NCBI RefSeq assembly: GCF_902703175.1
Contig: NZ_CACRYJ010000071.1
Span: 172,403-236,402, forward strand
Direction of reading: 5' to 3'
DNA from: Occultella aeris
GTDB taxonomy: Bacteria > Actinomycetota > Actinomycetes > Actinomycetales > Beutenbergiaceae
DNA: 64,000 nucleotides
Position 1 is the first letter of the stretch. Every line of letters starts with the position of its first letter. The notes below the pieces were generated by a model that did not search any database, was not told the DNA's origin, and saw nothing but the letters and a program-made list of their open reading frames with translations. Positions 8,366-17,070 of the stretch are shown here, piece by piece. The position numbers were made by a program, and so were the translations under genes.

Positions 8366-8842
8366 GTGAGGATCAGCCGAGGCACTGCGGACGACAGCGG
8401 CGAGTTGGCTCGGCTGCTGTGGCTCGATACCGTCAACGGTGAATACTCGGAGTCGTCGGCTGACGAGTTCACGGCGGACCTCGCGACCTGGTGGACCGTT
8501 CATCAGGACACGCACCTGGCTTTCGTTGCTCGACTCGACCGACCGGAGATCGTCGGGATGGCCTGGGTCGCGCTGATCCCCCGCACTCCGAGGCCTGGCG
8601 CGACAAGTCGGCTATCGGCGGACATCCAGAGCGTCTTCGTCGTGCCGGAGCAGCGCGGCCAAGGGATCGGCTCGGCGCTCGTGCACGCCGCTAGCGGGCA
8701 CGCAGCACAACTCGGAGCCCTTCGTGTGACCGTCCATTCCGGTCGCAAGGCGGTTCCGGTGTATGAGCGGCTGGGCTTCGAGTCGTCCCGACAGCTCCTG
8801 CATCGACCGTTCTCCCGCACAGGTCAGCCATCCCCCGCTTGA
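8366..8842 (+). CDS. GNAT family N-acetyltransferase
   Basis: A 158-residue GNAT protein from a GTG start. Motif A is clear, SVFVVPEQRGQGIGSALVHA, and motif B follows, HSGRKAVPVYERLGFESSRQ. The gene is divergent from the methyltransferase at 7502-8284 and its 3' end overlaps the convergent PPOX gene by 19 bp. Substrate unknown; the short length suits an amine or amino-acid acetyltransferase. Confidence 0.85.
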   Translation: MRISRGTADDSGELARLLWLDTVNGEYSESSADEFTADLATWWTVHQDTHLAFVARLDRPEIVGMAWVALIPRTPRPGATSRLSADIQSVFVVPEQRGQGIGSALVHAASGHAAQLGALRVTVHSGRKAVPVYERLGFESSRQLLHRPFSRTGQPSPA

Positions 8843-9348
8843 CGCTCCGCCCGCTGTCGGACCAGTTCCTCGACGGCGCTCGGCAGCGTCGTCTCGAAGT
8901 CGATCAGCTTCGCCCAGGTCGGGGTGACGACGATCCGCACCATGCCGTCGCGGTAGAGCGAACGCACCTCCGCCTCCCACTCGACCCGTTGCTCAGCGGT
9001 CATCTCGTAGGTGCTGGTCGCCCGCAGATACTCGTCCGGGATGCCGTCGACGAAGTCCAGCTCGGCGAGCCCGCGGATGAGCAGGATCTTCGGTGGGTGC
9101 ACCTCGGTATCGATCGTCATGGCCACTGCCGGATTGTTGCGCAGGGCAGGGATCTTCGGTGCGTTCTTCGTCGTGCAGATGACGATCTCGGCGCCGTTCC
9201 AGGTGAACGCGATGGGCACATTGCGGGGGGTGCCGTCCTTCGCGACGTAGGCCAGGCGGGTCAGGTCGCGGGACAGCAGTTCCTGACTGATCGGGCGCTC
9301 CAGGACCTCGGTGATCTGGCTCGGTTGCATGATCCGCTGCGTCGTCAT
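8824..9348 (-). CDS. Pyridoxamine 5'-phosphate oxidase family protein (FMN/F420-binding)
   Basis: A 174-residue split-barrel protein. The start at ATG 9348 is supported by an AGGAGAACCATC ribosome-binding region directly upstream; a longer ORF start at 9441 is rejected. Characteristic stretches are SRDLTRLAYVAKDGTPRNVPIAF, IVICTTKNAPKIPALRNNP and VAMTIDTEVHPPKILLIRG. This is the general PNPOx-like fold used by FMN or F420 flavin reductases and heme-degrading proteins; the cofactor cannot be decided from sequence. Confidence 0.85.
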   Translation of the reverse strand: MTTQRIMQPSQITEVLERPISQELLSRDLTRLAYVAKDGTPRNVPIAFTWNGAEIVICTTKNAPKIPALRNNPAVAMTIDTEVHPPKILLIRGLAELDFVDGIPDEYLRATSTYEMTAEQRVEWEAEVRSLYRDGMVRIVVTPTWAKLIDFETTLPSAVEELVRQRAERQAGDG

Positions 9349-9465
9349 GATGGTTCTCCTGCATCCTCCGCCGGCTCTGTTCGTGGCCGCTGGTACACCT
9401 GGGACGGAGCCAGCGTCGCACTCTCGACATCCGAGGGGCACCCGGGCGGATCCGCCGCGATGTGG

Positions 9466-9846
9466 TCAGACGCCGATCGGTGCGCCCTGCCATGACGTGC
9501 CGTCCACGACGTCCCCGCTGCCATCGATCAGTACGATCCGGAAGTACACGTCGTACTGCTCCGCCAGGTTGTAGTTGCGCACCTCCCACGTACTGCTACC
9601 GGAGAAGACGAACTCGCCGGCGCGTCCGTACTCGGTCTCCCACTGCAGGATCGGGGTCAGTCCGTCGACCTGGGTGTCGGAGAGCGCGAAGATGTCCCCG
9701 TCGCTCTCGAAACAGGCCGTGGCTGCCTCGACTTCGAGGCAGTAGTCCGCCGCGCTCGCCGGTGCTGCCGTGGTGAGGGCGGCCGCAGCCGCCAGACCTA
9801 CCGTGGCGAGCGTTCCTACTGATGCCCTGCGCGTCGTCTTCCGCAT
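9466..9846 (-). CDS. Small secreted protein, unknown function
   Basis: A 126-residue exported protein. It has a Sec signal peptide (MRKTTRR basic start, hydrophobic core, cleavage expected after APASAAD near residue 33) and a short mature domain of about 90 residues rich in aromatic residues, with one disulphide-capable Cys pair (YCLEVEAATACFE). A GAGAGGAACGGACC ribosome-binding region precedes the ATG. No domain recognised. Probably a free secreted or wall-associated protein. Confidence 0.75.
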   Translation of the reverse strand: MRKTTRRASVGTLATVGLAAAAALTTAAPASAADYCLEVEAATACFESDGDIFALSDTQVDGLTPILQWETEYGRAGEFVFSGSSTWEVRNYNLAEQYDVYFRIVLIDGSGDVVDGTSWQGAPIGV

Positions 9847-10006
9847 GGTCCGTTCCTCTCGGTGCTCGATTGTCTTCCGGTGATCCGCTTCTGCGCGACC
9901 ACCCGGTCCTGCCCGTCCACCGTGCGCAGGCCGTCCGCGCCCTCGCTACCTACTTTCGGAGGGGATTCGCGGGCGGTGTTGGCGAGCCCGGCCAGGGAGT
10001 AGCCTC

Positions 10007-10771
10007 GTGCCGATGGCAGCCGACGCCCACGCCGACCGGGTCCGATGGGACGCGGTAGCCACCTCGTACGCGGCAATGGTGGGCGGTGACGCGGACTCCT
10101 TCTACCGCCGACTCGAACCGTTCCTCGCGGAGGAGATCGGCGACCCGACGGGTCAGCGGATCTGGGACCTCGGCTGCGGGCACGGGTGGCTCGCCGGCCT
10201 GCTCACCGCCGGCGGCGCGCGCGTCGACGGCGTCGACGGCAGCGCCGCCCTGATCGCGACCGCCCGGCACAACCACCCGGACGTCCGGTTCGAGGTCCGT
10301 GACCTCGCCGACGAGGTGCCGGTCGAGGAGAACGCCTACGACGCCGTCGTCTGCCACATGGTGCTGATGGATCTCCCGGTCCTGGATCCCATCATCACCG
10401 CCGTTGCCAAGGCACTGCGACCCGGGGGGCGGTTCGTGTTCTCCGTCCTGCACCCGGCCTTCTACAACCAGACCCCCTCCCCCAGTGACAGTCCTGCCCC
10501 GTGGTCGCGCACAGTCACCGGATACCTCGAGCCGGAACAGTGGTGGGTCAAGTCGTTCGGCGGCCACCGGCACTACCACCGACCCCTCGAGGACTATGTC
10601 GAGGTGCTCGCACGGCACGGCCTCCTGGTTCGCCGGCTCGTCGAACCACCCACCCTGCCTCATCACGCACGCTCCGACGACCAATGGAGCGCCTACGAGC
10701 GCTGGTTCGCCACCATCCCCACGATGCTGGCGGTGTCCGCGGTGGTGTCGGACCGGACCGGCACCGACTGA
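10007..10771 (+). CDS. Class I SAM-dependent methyltransferase
   Basis: A 254-residue methyltransferase of the UbiE/Methyltransf_11 type. Motif I is IWDLGCGHGWLAGLL, motif II VDGVDGSAALIATAR, and the signature LRPGGRFVFSVLHPAF follows. The C-terminal half (WWVKSFGGHRHYHRPLEDYV) resembles small-molecule methyltransferases acting on tetrapyrrole or secondary metabolites. The GTG at 10007 has a GGGAG motif upstream; an ATG two codons later is an alternative. Substrate unknown. Confidence 0.85.
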   Translation: MPMAADAHADRVRWDAVATSYAAMVGGDADSFYRRLEPFLAEEIGDPTGQRIWDLGCGHGWLAGLLTAGGARVDGVDGSAALIATARHNHPDVRFEVRDLADEVPVEENAYDAVVCHMVLMDLPVLDPIITAVAKALRPGGRFVFSVLHPAFYNQTPSPSDSPAPWSRTVTGYLEPEQWWVKSFGGHRHYHRPLEDYVEVLARHGLLVRRLVEPPTLPHHARSDDQWSAYERWFATIPTMLAVSAVVSDRTGTD

Positions 10772-10817
10772 GCGACGAAGCGAGACCGGACGGACGCCGT
10801 CGACCCTGGTCCTGTAC

Positions 10818-12704
10818 TCATCGAGGTAGGGAGACGGTCCCCCTCAGGCTCAACGCAGGCAGATGCCGGTGGCGGTGTTCCTCACAGACGACCAGGAACG
10901 CGCCGATCCGCCAGCCCTTCGGCCGCCCGGTATCCCGATACGGAGCCAGCGCCCGGTCCAGGTCATCGCGCACCGCGGTCGTCGAGGCCGCGTCCGAGTT
11001 TCGCGCCACTGTGAGCGTCCACGCCCTGAGTGGGCCCCCGACCTCGCGCGGTGCCAGGAAGATGCTGCCCTCCGCCGGTCGTCGCAACCGCACGGTGAGC
11101 GTGCCGCCGCTCGACCACGCGAGCGCGTCGGGATCGTCCGTCGCCCAGCCGAGCTCTGTGACGGCGACTGCGGCGTCCGCGGTGCTCGGCTCACGCCAGC
11201 CGGACACGAGTTGCGCGAACCGGGCCAGGTCCGCACCGGAGATCGATGACGTCGTCCCACCTCCGGCCAGGGCGGTCGCCCAACTGGGCCAGTCCGGCCG
11301 CTGCGCGCCGATGAGCCGGTTCGCCTCCAGCCACAACAGCCGGTCGTCCACGCGCCAGATCGGCTGGCCGGTCACAGCGGCGGGCACCACCTCGCCGGAG
11401 ATGGCGGCGCCGAGGCAGCGGCCGTGCCAGTCGTCGCGCACCTCGTGCTGTCCGAGTGCCTCACCCGCAAGCAGCCACGAGCGAGCCGCGGCCACCCCAG
11501 CGCTCGTCGGCTCAGCCACCTGCGCCCGGTAGCGCTCGAAGCCCGGCGCGCCCGCCTTCAGGTTCGCGAACGAGGTGACCGTCGCTCCCACCGCCCAGGT
11601 CCACCGCTCGGACGGCTCCCCGAACGCGTCGGTGAACGCCGCCGAGATGGCCTCGTTGGCATCCTTCGACTCGGGCGCCACCTGGGCGATCGAGCGGGCA
11701 ACGCGCCCGTCGACGAGGCCGAACTCAATATCCCGTCCATGTGGGTCCAGCAGTGCCACGGTCCCGGGCAGCTCCCGGGCCGGCGCCTGCGTGACCGCAC
11801 CTTCGGCGATCAGCCGGCGCCGGGCTTCCTCGAACGGCAGTCCGCGCAGGTCCGAGAGCTGGCGCAGCAGCGACGCAGCTTCGTGAGGTTCGGGCTCGGG
11901 CGTGGCATCGATCGTCACTGCGCTGCCCCCGAACGGTGCGTGGACCCGGCCCACGGGGGCATCCCCGAAGTCGACCGAGCGTGAGTGGAAGCTCTTCATG
12001 CGTCGGATCGAGAAGGAGCGGGTGTTCCGGCGCCAGGCGCCATCCCGAAGTGGCGCACCGGTGACGTCACCCAGGAACTCCAGCGTTTGCTGGAACCGTT
12101 CGTCGTCGTTCGCCGACTTGGTACCGGGTGGCCGGATGCCGGCCTCCATGAAGAAGTGCACCCGTGTCTCCCCCGTTTCGCGGGACGTGATGGACGCCCT
12201 GGTCAGGCTGTGCTTCGCGCGCGGCCAGCGACCGCGGTCGTCCGGCCGGGCGCCGGCGTCGACGAACCCGTGCTCGACCAGCCACTGCTCAACCACCGCA
12301 CCGTCCAACCAGGCGGACGCGGCCCGGCGCAGGTCCGACATCGAGAACTGGGCGTGCAGGCCCAGCGAGACCAAGCCGGCGTGGCAGGACATGGTGACCG
12401 CCCAGCCGCCGACATCCCATCGCTTGTCGGTCCCGGAAGGCTTGCCGACCTTGCGTGTGATCGCGGCGCGGAGCCTACGCTGGAAGGCCTCCGGGTCGTC
12501 GTCGCCCGGACGAACGAGATCGATGTGCTGGTGCGTCTCCGGGACTTCACGGTTCCTCGGCCAGTCGGCGGCACCGTCCAGACCGGAGTCGGCGAGGGCC
12601 TGTTCGATGGCGCTCGGGGCCGAGGAATCGAGACGCGCGAGTGTCTGGAGGAAGTCGGGTATCCGTGCGACGAGGTCGATGGTCTCGAGATCGGCGTCGG
12701 CCAC
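10818..12704 (-). CDS. Large hypothetical protein, possible DUF6301-like segment
   Basis: A 628-residue soluble protein that I do not recognise as a whole. No signal peptide or membrane segment is seen. The N-terminal third has SMSDLRRAASAWLDGAVVE and a RVHFFMEAGIRPPGT block. The middle (about residues 280-410) has the alternating pattern of a DUF6301-like domain: LLRQLSDLRGLPFEEARRRL, GLVDGRVARSIAQV, FTDAFGEPSERWTWAV. The C-terminus is a beta-rich region ending LRGTVSLPR. The ATG at 12704 lies only 9 bp past the stop of the upstream GNAT gene, so the two may be co-transcribed. Confidence 0.6.
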   Translation of the reverse strand: MADADLETIDLVARIPDFLQTLARLDSSAPSAIEQALADSGLDGAADWPRNREVPETHQHIDLVRPGDDDPEAFQRRLRAAITRKVGKPSGTDKRWDVGGWAVTMSCHAGLVSLGLHAQFSMSDLRRAASAWLDGAVVEQWLVEHGFVDAGARPDDRGRWPRAKHSLTRASITSRETGETRVHFFMEAGIRPPGTKSANDDERFQQTLEFLGDVTGAPLRDGAWRRNTRSFSIRRMKSFHSRSVDFGDAPVGRVHAPFGGSAVTIDATPEPEPHEAASLLRQLSDLRGLPFEEARRRLIAEGAVTQAPARELPGTVALLDPHGRDIEFGLVDGRVARSIAQVAPESKDANEAISAAFTDAFGEPSERWTWAVGATVTSFANLKAGAPGFERYRAQVAEPTSAGVAAARSWLLAGEALGQHEVRDDWHGRCLGAAISGEVVPAAVTGQPIWRVDDRLLWLEANRLIGAQRPDWPSWATALAGGGTTSSISGADLARFAQLVSGWREPSTADAAVAVTELGWATDDPDALAWSSGGTLTVRLRRPAEGSIFLAPREVGGPLRAWTLTVARNSDAASTTAVRDDLDRALAPYRDTGRPKGWRIGAFLVVCEEHRHRHLPALSLRGTVSLPR

Positions 12705-12713
12705 GGTGGCAGC

Positions 12714-13286
12714 CTAGCGCGAGCCGCCTCCTGTGGACCGAGCCCGACGGACGCCGTCGGGCTCGGTCTCCAGCCGGTCCGAGCGACCGTCTGGCGGCCG
12801 CGTGAGCCGGAGCTGCCGGACGCCGTCGGCGACCTCGGCGGGACCGTCCGGCACGAAGCCATGCTTGGCGTAGAACGCCTGCGCCCGTGGATTCGGGTCG
12901 ATCACCCGGAGCGTGGTCCGCACGGACGGATCGAGCACGGCGGCAAGCAGCGCACGCCCGGCACCGGTGCCGTGATGCTTGGCGAGCACGTAGATGTTGT
13001 ACACCTGTTCGTCCCACGGGGATTCCTGCTCCGGCACCGGACCGACCAGGGCGAGGCCGATCACCGCATCCTCGACTACCGCCACCGCCGCACGGCTTCG
13101 TGACGCGAGATCTCCGCCGATGACCTGCGTCCACATGCGCTCCCGACGAGCGATGAAGGTGGGGTCGTCCAGCACCTCGTCCGGCATCAGCCCCCGATAG
13201 GTCTCCTGCCAGGTCGCGACGTGCACAGCCGCCACCGCGGGCACGTCGCCGGCCCGCATCGCGCGCACCATCACCTGTGGGTCCAC
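12714..13286 (-). CDS. GNAT family N-acetyltransferase with atypical C-terminal tail
   Basis: A 190-residue GNAT protein. The core covers residues 7-165: AGDVPAVAAVHVATWQETYRG, then the acetyl-CoA region YNIYVLAKHHGTGAGRALL, and PNPRAQAFYAKHGFVPDG. A normal member would stop near QLRLTRPP; here about 25 extra basic residues follow, encoded across a perfect 13-bp inverted repeat. That suggests loss of the original stop codon. The GTG start is weakly supported and an internal ATG at 13271 is possible. It is immediately upstream of the 628-residue orphan on the same strand. Confidence 0.8.
   Translation of the reverse strand: MDPQVMVRAMRAGDVPAVAAVHVATWQETYRGLMPDEVLDDPTFIARRERMWTQVIGGDLASRSRAAVAVVEDAVIGLALVGPVPEQESPWDEQVYNIYVLAKHHGTGAGRALLAAVLDPSVRTTLRVIDPNPRAQAFYAKHGFVPDGPAEVADGVRQLRLTRPPDGRSDRLETEPDGVRRARSTGGGSR
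12738..12766 (-). terminator. Candidate intrinsic terminator inside the end of the GNAT ORF
   Basis: CCGAGCCCGACGG and CCGTCGGGCTCGG form a perfect 13-bp stem with a 3-nt loop (ACG). No T-run follows on the minus strand. It lies about 22 bp before the current stop codon at 12714-12716, which is unusual for a terminator and fits a gene whose original stop was further upstream. Confidence 0.45.
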
Positions 13287-13323
13287 GAGCGCATCCTAGG
13301 CGTCGCGGTGGCAGGATGACGCC

Positions 13324-13677
13324 ATGGGTACCGTCGATGACCTGCTGGCCGACCTCGATCCGGCCGACCGTCCGTCCGTCGAACGCATCTACGAGATTGC
13401 GCGCGAGCAGGTGCCGGACGCCGCGCAGGGCCTCGGCTACGGAATGCCCGCGCTCGTCCACCGGGGCAAGCCGTTGCTGTCGGTGATGCGAGCGAAGAAG
13501 CACATCGGTGTCTATCCGTTCAGCCCGGCCGCCGTCTCCGCGGTCGCGGACGACCTGGCGGGGCATCCCGGCATCGGGCTCGACAAGGGAACCATCCGCT
13601 ATCAGCCCGAGCACCCGCTGCCCGACGCCGTCGTCCGCGCGCTGGTCCGGGCCCGCCAGGAGCAGATCGAGGCCTGA
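13324..13677 (+). CDS. DUF1801 / iron chaperone-like protein
   Basis: A 117-residue protein with the DUF1801 (YdhG-like) pattern: IYEIAREQVPDAAQGLGYGMPALVHRGKPLLSV, then AKKHIGVYPFSPAAV and GTIRYQPEHPLPDAVV. The family is loosely called iron chaperone after B. subtilis Fra, a frataxin-like protein; direct iron handling by this member is inference. ATG at 13324 has a GCAGGATGACGCC leader. Single gene between oppositely oriented GNAT and VOC genes. Confidence 0.8.
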   Translation: MGTVDDLLADLDPADRPSVERIYEIAREQVPDAAQGLGYGMPALVHRGKPLLSVMRAKKHIGVYPFSPAAVSAVADDLAGHPGIGLDKGTIRYQPEHPLPDAVVRALVRARQEQIEA

Positions 13678-13701
13678 GCGACCCTCTCGTCACAATGGTG
13701 A

Positions 13702-14946
13702 TCAGGACCCATCCGCGCGGAAGGTGAGCTCGTTGCCCTCCGGATCGGCAACCGTCCATCTGCCGTCCTGCTCCCCCACCATCCGCCCGCCCGCAGTGAC
13801 CGCGGTCGCGACCCGGGCCGCGGCCTGGTCATGTGGCACGAACACCTCGAGGTGGAGCCGATCGCGCTGACGGCGACGCTCGGTATCGGCAGCATCGAGA
13901 TCCTGGAAGAACAGGACCGGGTTGAGCCGGCGCGGGTCGTAGATGTCGGTGAGGTGGGCGCGTGGGTCCAGCCGGTAGCCGAGAGCGGCCGTCCAGAACG
14001 CCCGCGTGGCGGGGATGTCGACGGCGTCGATGCCGTACTGCACGAAGCCCAACTGCTCGGGGGCGGCGCTCAGCCCGAGGCCGCGTGCCGCGGCCTGGAT
14101 CGCGGCGGCGAGCTCGACGAACGCCTCGCGAGTCCCGCCGTCGGCGTCCTCGAACTGGTCCTTGCCGCTGTCGATCGTGACGCCGTCGGGCCGCAGGTCC
14201 ACGAGCAGTGGCTCGCCGGCCTCGTCGGCGAGCGTGGCGACGGTCGTCGCGAGTGCAATCCCCTGTGCCAGCGAGTCGGTGCGGTAGTGCGTCATCGCCC
14301 CGAAGATCGCGCGCCAGTCCGAGGTCTCGGGTCGGTCGCCGAGGTTGCCACCGGGAACGAGGTCGACCACGTTGCCGTCGGGGTCGGCGAGCGCTAGGCC
14401 GAAGGGACCGTGGGGCGCCTGCCCGGCCGCCTCGCGGGCAGCCGTCACCGACTCGGCGACGCGGACGACGTCGACGTGCATGCGATTGCGCAAGGGCCGC
14501 CGCGGCTCCTGCGGTGCGAACGAGACGCCCGGCCAACGCCCGAGCGGGTCGACCAGAGCGGCCTCACCATCGGCCCCGTAGCCCAGCACGGTGCGCCAGA
14601 ACGGGAGCACGGCCGTACGGTCCGACGCGTCGATGACGAGCCGAACCGCCTGGAGTGCCGCCGGGTCGGCCACCAGGGCCAGGTCCCGAGCCGCCGCCGA
14701 GACCGCCCGGGCAACCTCGACGTCCGCGCCGGTGATCGTCACTCCCACGAGGCGAACGCGCACTCCCCCGGCCCTCAGGTCGATCGCCGCCGGGGCACCC
14801 GCCGCCACGCTCGCGATCCGCGCGACCAGCTCCGCCCCTGCTGACATGGACGGCGCCTCGAACCAGGCGCTCGGGCGGCCGTCGACCACACGCCAGTCCG
14901 GCGTGGCCTCCGCGTCAGGGAACCCCGCTGTGTCGACCTGAGTCAT
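13702..14946 (-). CDS. Tandem-duplicated PCD-like/VOC fusion protein
   Basis: A 414-residue protein built as two copies of the same two-domain unit. Unit 1: a pterin-carbinolamine-dehydratase-like module (DWRVVDGRPSAWFEAPSM, about residues 17-100) then a VOC module (AVLPFWRTVLGYGADG, ending PDGNVVDLV, to about 195). Unit 2: a second dehydratase-like module (DWRAIFGAMTHYRTDSLAQG, about 211-295) and a second VOC module (ATRAFWTAALGYRLDP, ending PEGNELTFR, 300-412). The catalytic HHP of true pterin dehydratases is absent from both. Function unknown, perhaps a ligand-binding or dioxygenase-like protein. Confidence 0.75.
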   Translation of the reverse strand: MTQVDTAGFPDAEATPDWRVVDGRPSAWFEAPSMSAGAELVARIASVAAGAPAAIDLRAGGVRVRLVGVTITGADVEVARAVSAAARDLALVADPAALQAVRLVIDASDRTAVLPFWRTVLGYGADGEAALVDPLGRWPGVSFAPQEPRRPLRNRMHVDVVRVAESVTAAREAAGQAPHGPFGLALADPDGNVVDLVPGGNLGDRPETSDWRAIFGAMTHYRTDSLAQGIALATTVATLADEAGEPLLVDLRPDGVTIDSGKDQFEDADGGTREAFVELAAAIQAAARGLGLSAAPEQLGFVQYGIDAVDIPATRAFWTAALGYRLDPRAHLTDIYDPRRLNPVLFFQDLDAADTERRRQRDRLHLEVFVPHDQAAARVATAVTAGGRMVGEQDGRWTVADPEGNELTFRADGS

Positions 14947-15051
14947 GATTGCCTCCCGCGTCGCGATCGACGGTCATCCACCGTCACCGGTTCCGACGAT
15001 AGAGCCGGTGGCGGACGGTGAACGTCCGGATCTCCACCTAGCCTGCCTGGT

Positions 15052-15630
15052 ATGACCACGGATGACTACCCCTGGGAACCGCCACTCGCGGGCACCGAGA
15101 TCGAGCACCTGCTCGGCACCCTGAAGCGCCTGCGCACCACCTTCCGATGGAAGGCCGACGGACTCGACGAGGCCGGCCTCACGCACCGGATCCCCTCCTC
15201 GAGCCTCACCCTCGGCGGGCTGCTCAAGCACCTCGCAGCGGACGAGGACTCGATGTTCACGGTGAAACTCACCGGGGCGTCCATCGGCGAACCGTGGGAA
15301 TCGATCTGGCCCGACGGCGCGGAGTACCACGCGTTCACGCTCGACCCCACCGGGCACACCCCGGACGAGCTCTACTCCTTCTGGGACGGAGCCGTGGCCC
15401 GCTCGGACGCACGCATCACGGCAGCGCTCGAGCGTGGCGGGCTGGGCCAGCCGACCGCCCTCGACTTCGGCGCCGAGGGCCACGCCAGCCTGCGCCGGCT
15501 CCTGTTCGACCTGATCGAGGAGTACGGCAGGCACACCGGCCACGCGGACCTCATCCGCGAGGCGGTCGACGGCCGGGTCGGTGAGGACCCCCCGGCCAGG
15601 TGGACGCCGGTCAGCGGCCGGGCCGGCTGA
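15052..15630 (+). CDS. DinB family protein (DUF664)
   Basis: A 192-residue DinB-fold protein of the mycothiol-dependent transferase superfamily. The pattern is TLKRLRTTFRWKADGL, SSLTLGGLLKHLAADEDSMF, and a final RRLLFDLIEEYGRHTGHADLIREAVDG, whose two histidines, with the earlier one in LKHL, would bind a divalent metal. Such enzymes act on mycothiol or bacillithiol conjugates in actinobacteria and firmicutes; the substrate here is unknown. Divergent from the duplicated VOC gene. Confidence 0.85.
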   Translation: MTTDDYPWEPPLAGTEIEHLLGTLKRLRTTFRWKADGLDEAGLTHRIPSSSLTLGGLLKHLAADEDSMFTVKLTGASIGEPWESIWPDGAEYHAFTLDPTGHTPDELYSFWDGAVARSDARITAALERGGLGQPTALDFGAEGHASLRRLLFDLIEEYGRHTGHADLIREAVDGRVGEDPPARWTPVSGRAG

Positions 15631-15703
15631 GCAAGGACTGCCCGACGGCGATCGCTCGCTCGTGCGGCCGCGTCCGGCCCTCCGCGTGCTGCGTCCGGCC
15701 CCG

Positions 15704-16660
15704 TCAGCGTGCCGCGTCGAGCAGTCGCTGCCCTATCGCCCGGCAGGCCTCACTGAGCTCGGCGCCCCGCACGACACGGAACGCCATCGGGGGCTCACTC
15801 AACTGCGCCGCGTACCAGGTCGGGTCGCTGGTGCTCCCGACCAGGCGGGTGGCCCGCTCCCCAGCCTCCTCGAGGCGACCGAGCGCACGCGGGATCCACG
15901 ACCGTACTGCGGCGATCGGGGCGTCGAAGACCACCTCCACCTCGTACTCCCAGCCGATCGCAAGGTGCTCCTCAAGTACTGCCACGGGGTCCAGGTCGGC
16001 CGGCGGCGTGAACGAGACATCGAGCGGCCCGACGGCGAGGATCCGGTCGATCCGGTAGGCACGCTGAGCGTCGGCCCGATGGGAGTGGCAGAGCAGGTAC
16101 CAGCGCCCGTGCCGAACCACCACGGCCCACGGATCCACCTCGGCCACCCACTGCGACCCGGACTCGGAGCGGTACTCCAGCCGCACCTGTCGCTGCTGTG
16201 AGATCGCCTGCACGAGCGCACTGGTGGTCCCCGGGTCAGGCCGCGCGGCGCCCAGGTCCGGGGCCGCGGCCGCGCTGCGCCGGACCGCTTCGGCCTGAGC
16301 GGCCACCGACTCCGGCAGGGCGCGCATGATCTTCCCGACGGCGCTGCCGACCGGGGCAGTGGGGTCACCGGCGTCGTGGTGACCGTCGAGGACCGCCATC
16401 ACGAGCGCGAGTACCTCGGTGGCCGTGAACGTGAGCGGCGGCAGCCGGACACCACGACCCATCCGGTATCCGCCGTACGGGCCGCGACTCGACTCGATGG
16501 GGATACCGGCGTCACGCAGGATCGACACGTATCGGCGTGCGGCCCGCTCGCTGACGCCGAGCCGCTCCCCCAACCGGTCTGCGCTGATACCAGGGTTCCC
16601 CTGGATGAGCTCCAGCGCGAGGAGCGCCCGCGCCGTGGGACTGTCGACGTCACCGTTCAC
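15704..16660 (-). CDS. Helix-turn-helix regulator with WYL domain (YafY-type)
   Basis: A 318-residue transcription factor starting at GTG 16660, which has a GAGGGAGGATCC ribosome-binding region; an upstream ATG at 16729 is rejected. The N-terminal winged HTH reads GISADRLGERLGVSERAARR, the middle has VVVRHGRWYLLCHSHRAD (WYL-like ligand-sensing domain), and the C-terminus (VRSWIPRALGRLEEAGE) is the WCX region. WYL proteins sense nucleic-acid or nucleotide ligands. Targets are unknown; it is divergent from the DUF1905 gene and may repress it. Confidence 0.85.
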   Translation of the reverse strand: MNGDVDSPTARALLALELIQGNPGISADRLGERLGVSERAARRYVSILRDAGIPIESSRGPYGGYRMGRGVRLPPLTFTATEVLALVMAVLDGHHDAGDPTAPVGSAVGKIMRALPESVAAQAEAVRRSAAAAPDLGAARPDPGTTSALVQAISQQRQVRLEYRSESGSQWVAEVDPWAVVVRHGRWYLLCHSHRADAQRAYRIDRILAVGPLDVSFTPPADLDPVAVLEEHLAIGWEYEVEVVFDAPIAAVRSWIPRALGRLEEAGERATRLVGSTSDPTWYAAQLSEPPMAFRVVRGAELSEACRAIGQRLLDAAR

Positions 16661-16755
16661 CGGATCCTCCCTCGTCGGTGGCGAATGTTCGAGTCGGCCG
16701 CTCCGGCCCTTGTTCCGGAAGCGGTTCATCCGGAATCCGGCCTATCCTCGCAGGT

Positions 16756-17055
16756 ATGGATCTCGAGGTGACCGGCGACATCTGGTACTGGCGTGGACCG
16801 TCGCCCTTCCACTTCGTCACGGTCGATGACGAGGGCGCCGAGTTCCTGCGCGAGATCATGCGTGAGGTGACCTACGGCTGGGGCATGATCCCGGTGCAGG
16901 CACGGATCGGTGACACGCCGTACACGACCTCGCTGTTCCCGAAGAACGGCGGCTACATCGTGCCGATCAAGGACGCCGTCCGTCGTGCCGAGGAACTCGA
17001 GGACGGCGACGTGGTCACGATCAGCATGACGGTGACTTCGTCGCGCTGGCGCTGA
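16756..17055 (+). CDS. DUF1905 domain-containing protein
   Basis: A 99-residue beta-barrel protein of the DUF1905 family. It begins LEVTGDIWYWRGPSPFHFVTV and contains GWGMIPVQARIGDTPYTTSLFPKNGGYIVPIKDAVR, the characteristic core. ATG 16756 is preferred to an upstream in-frame ATG at 16678, which adds 26 Gly/Ser/Arg residues. Function unknown; these proteins are often next to or fused with a YdeI-type domain, not seen here. Divergent from the WYL regulator. Confidence 0.85.
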   Translation: MDLEVTGDIWYWRGPSPFHFVTVDDEGAEFLREIMREVTYGWGMIPVQARIGDTPYTTSLFPKNGGYIVPIKDAVRRAEELEDGDVVTISMTVTSSRWR

Positions 17056-17070
17056 CGTCGAGACCGAAGG

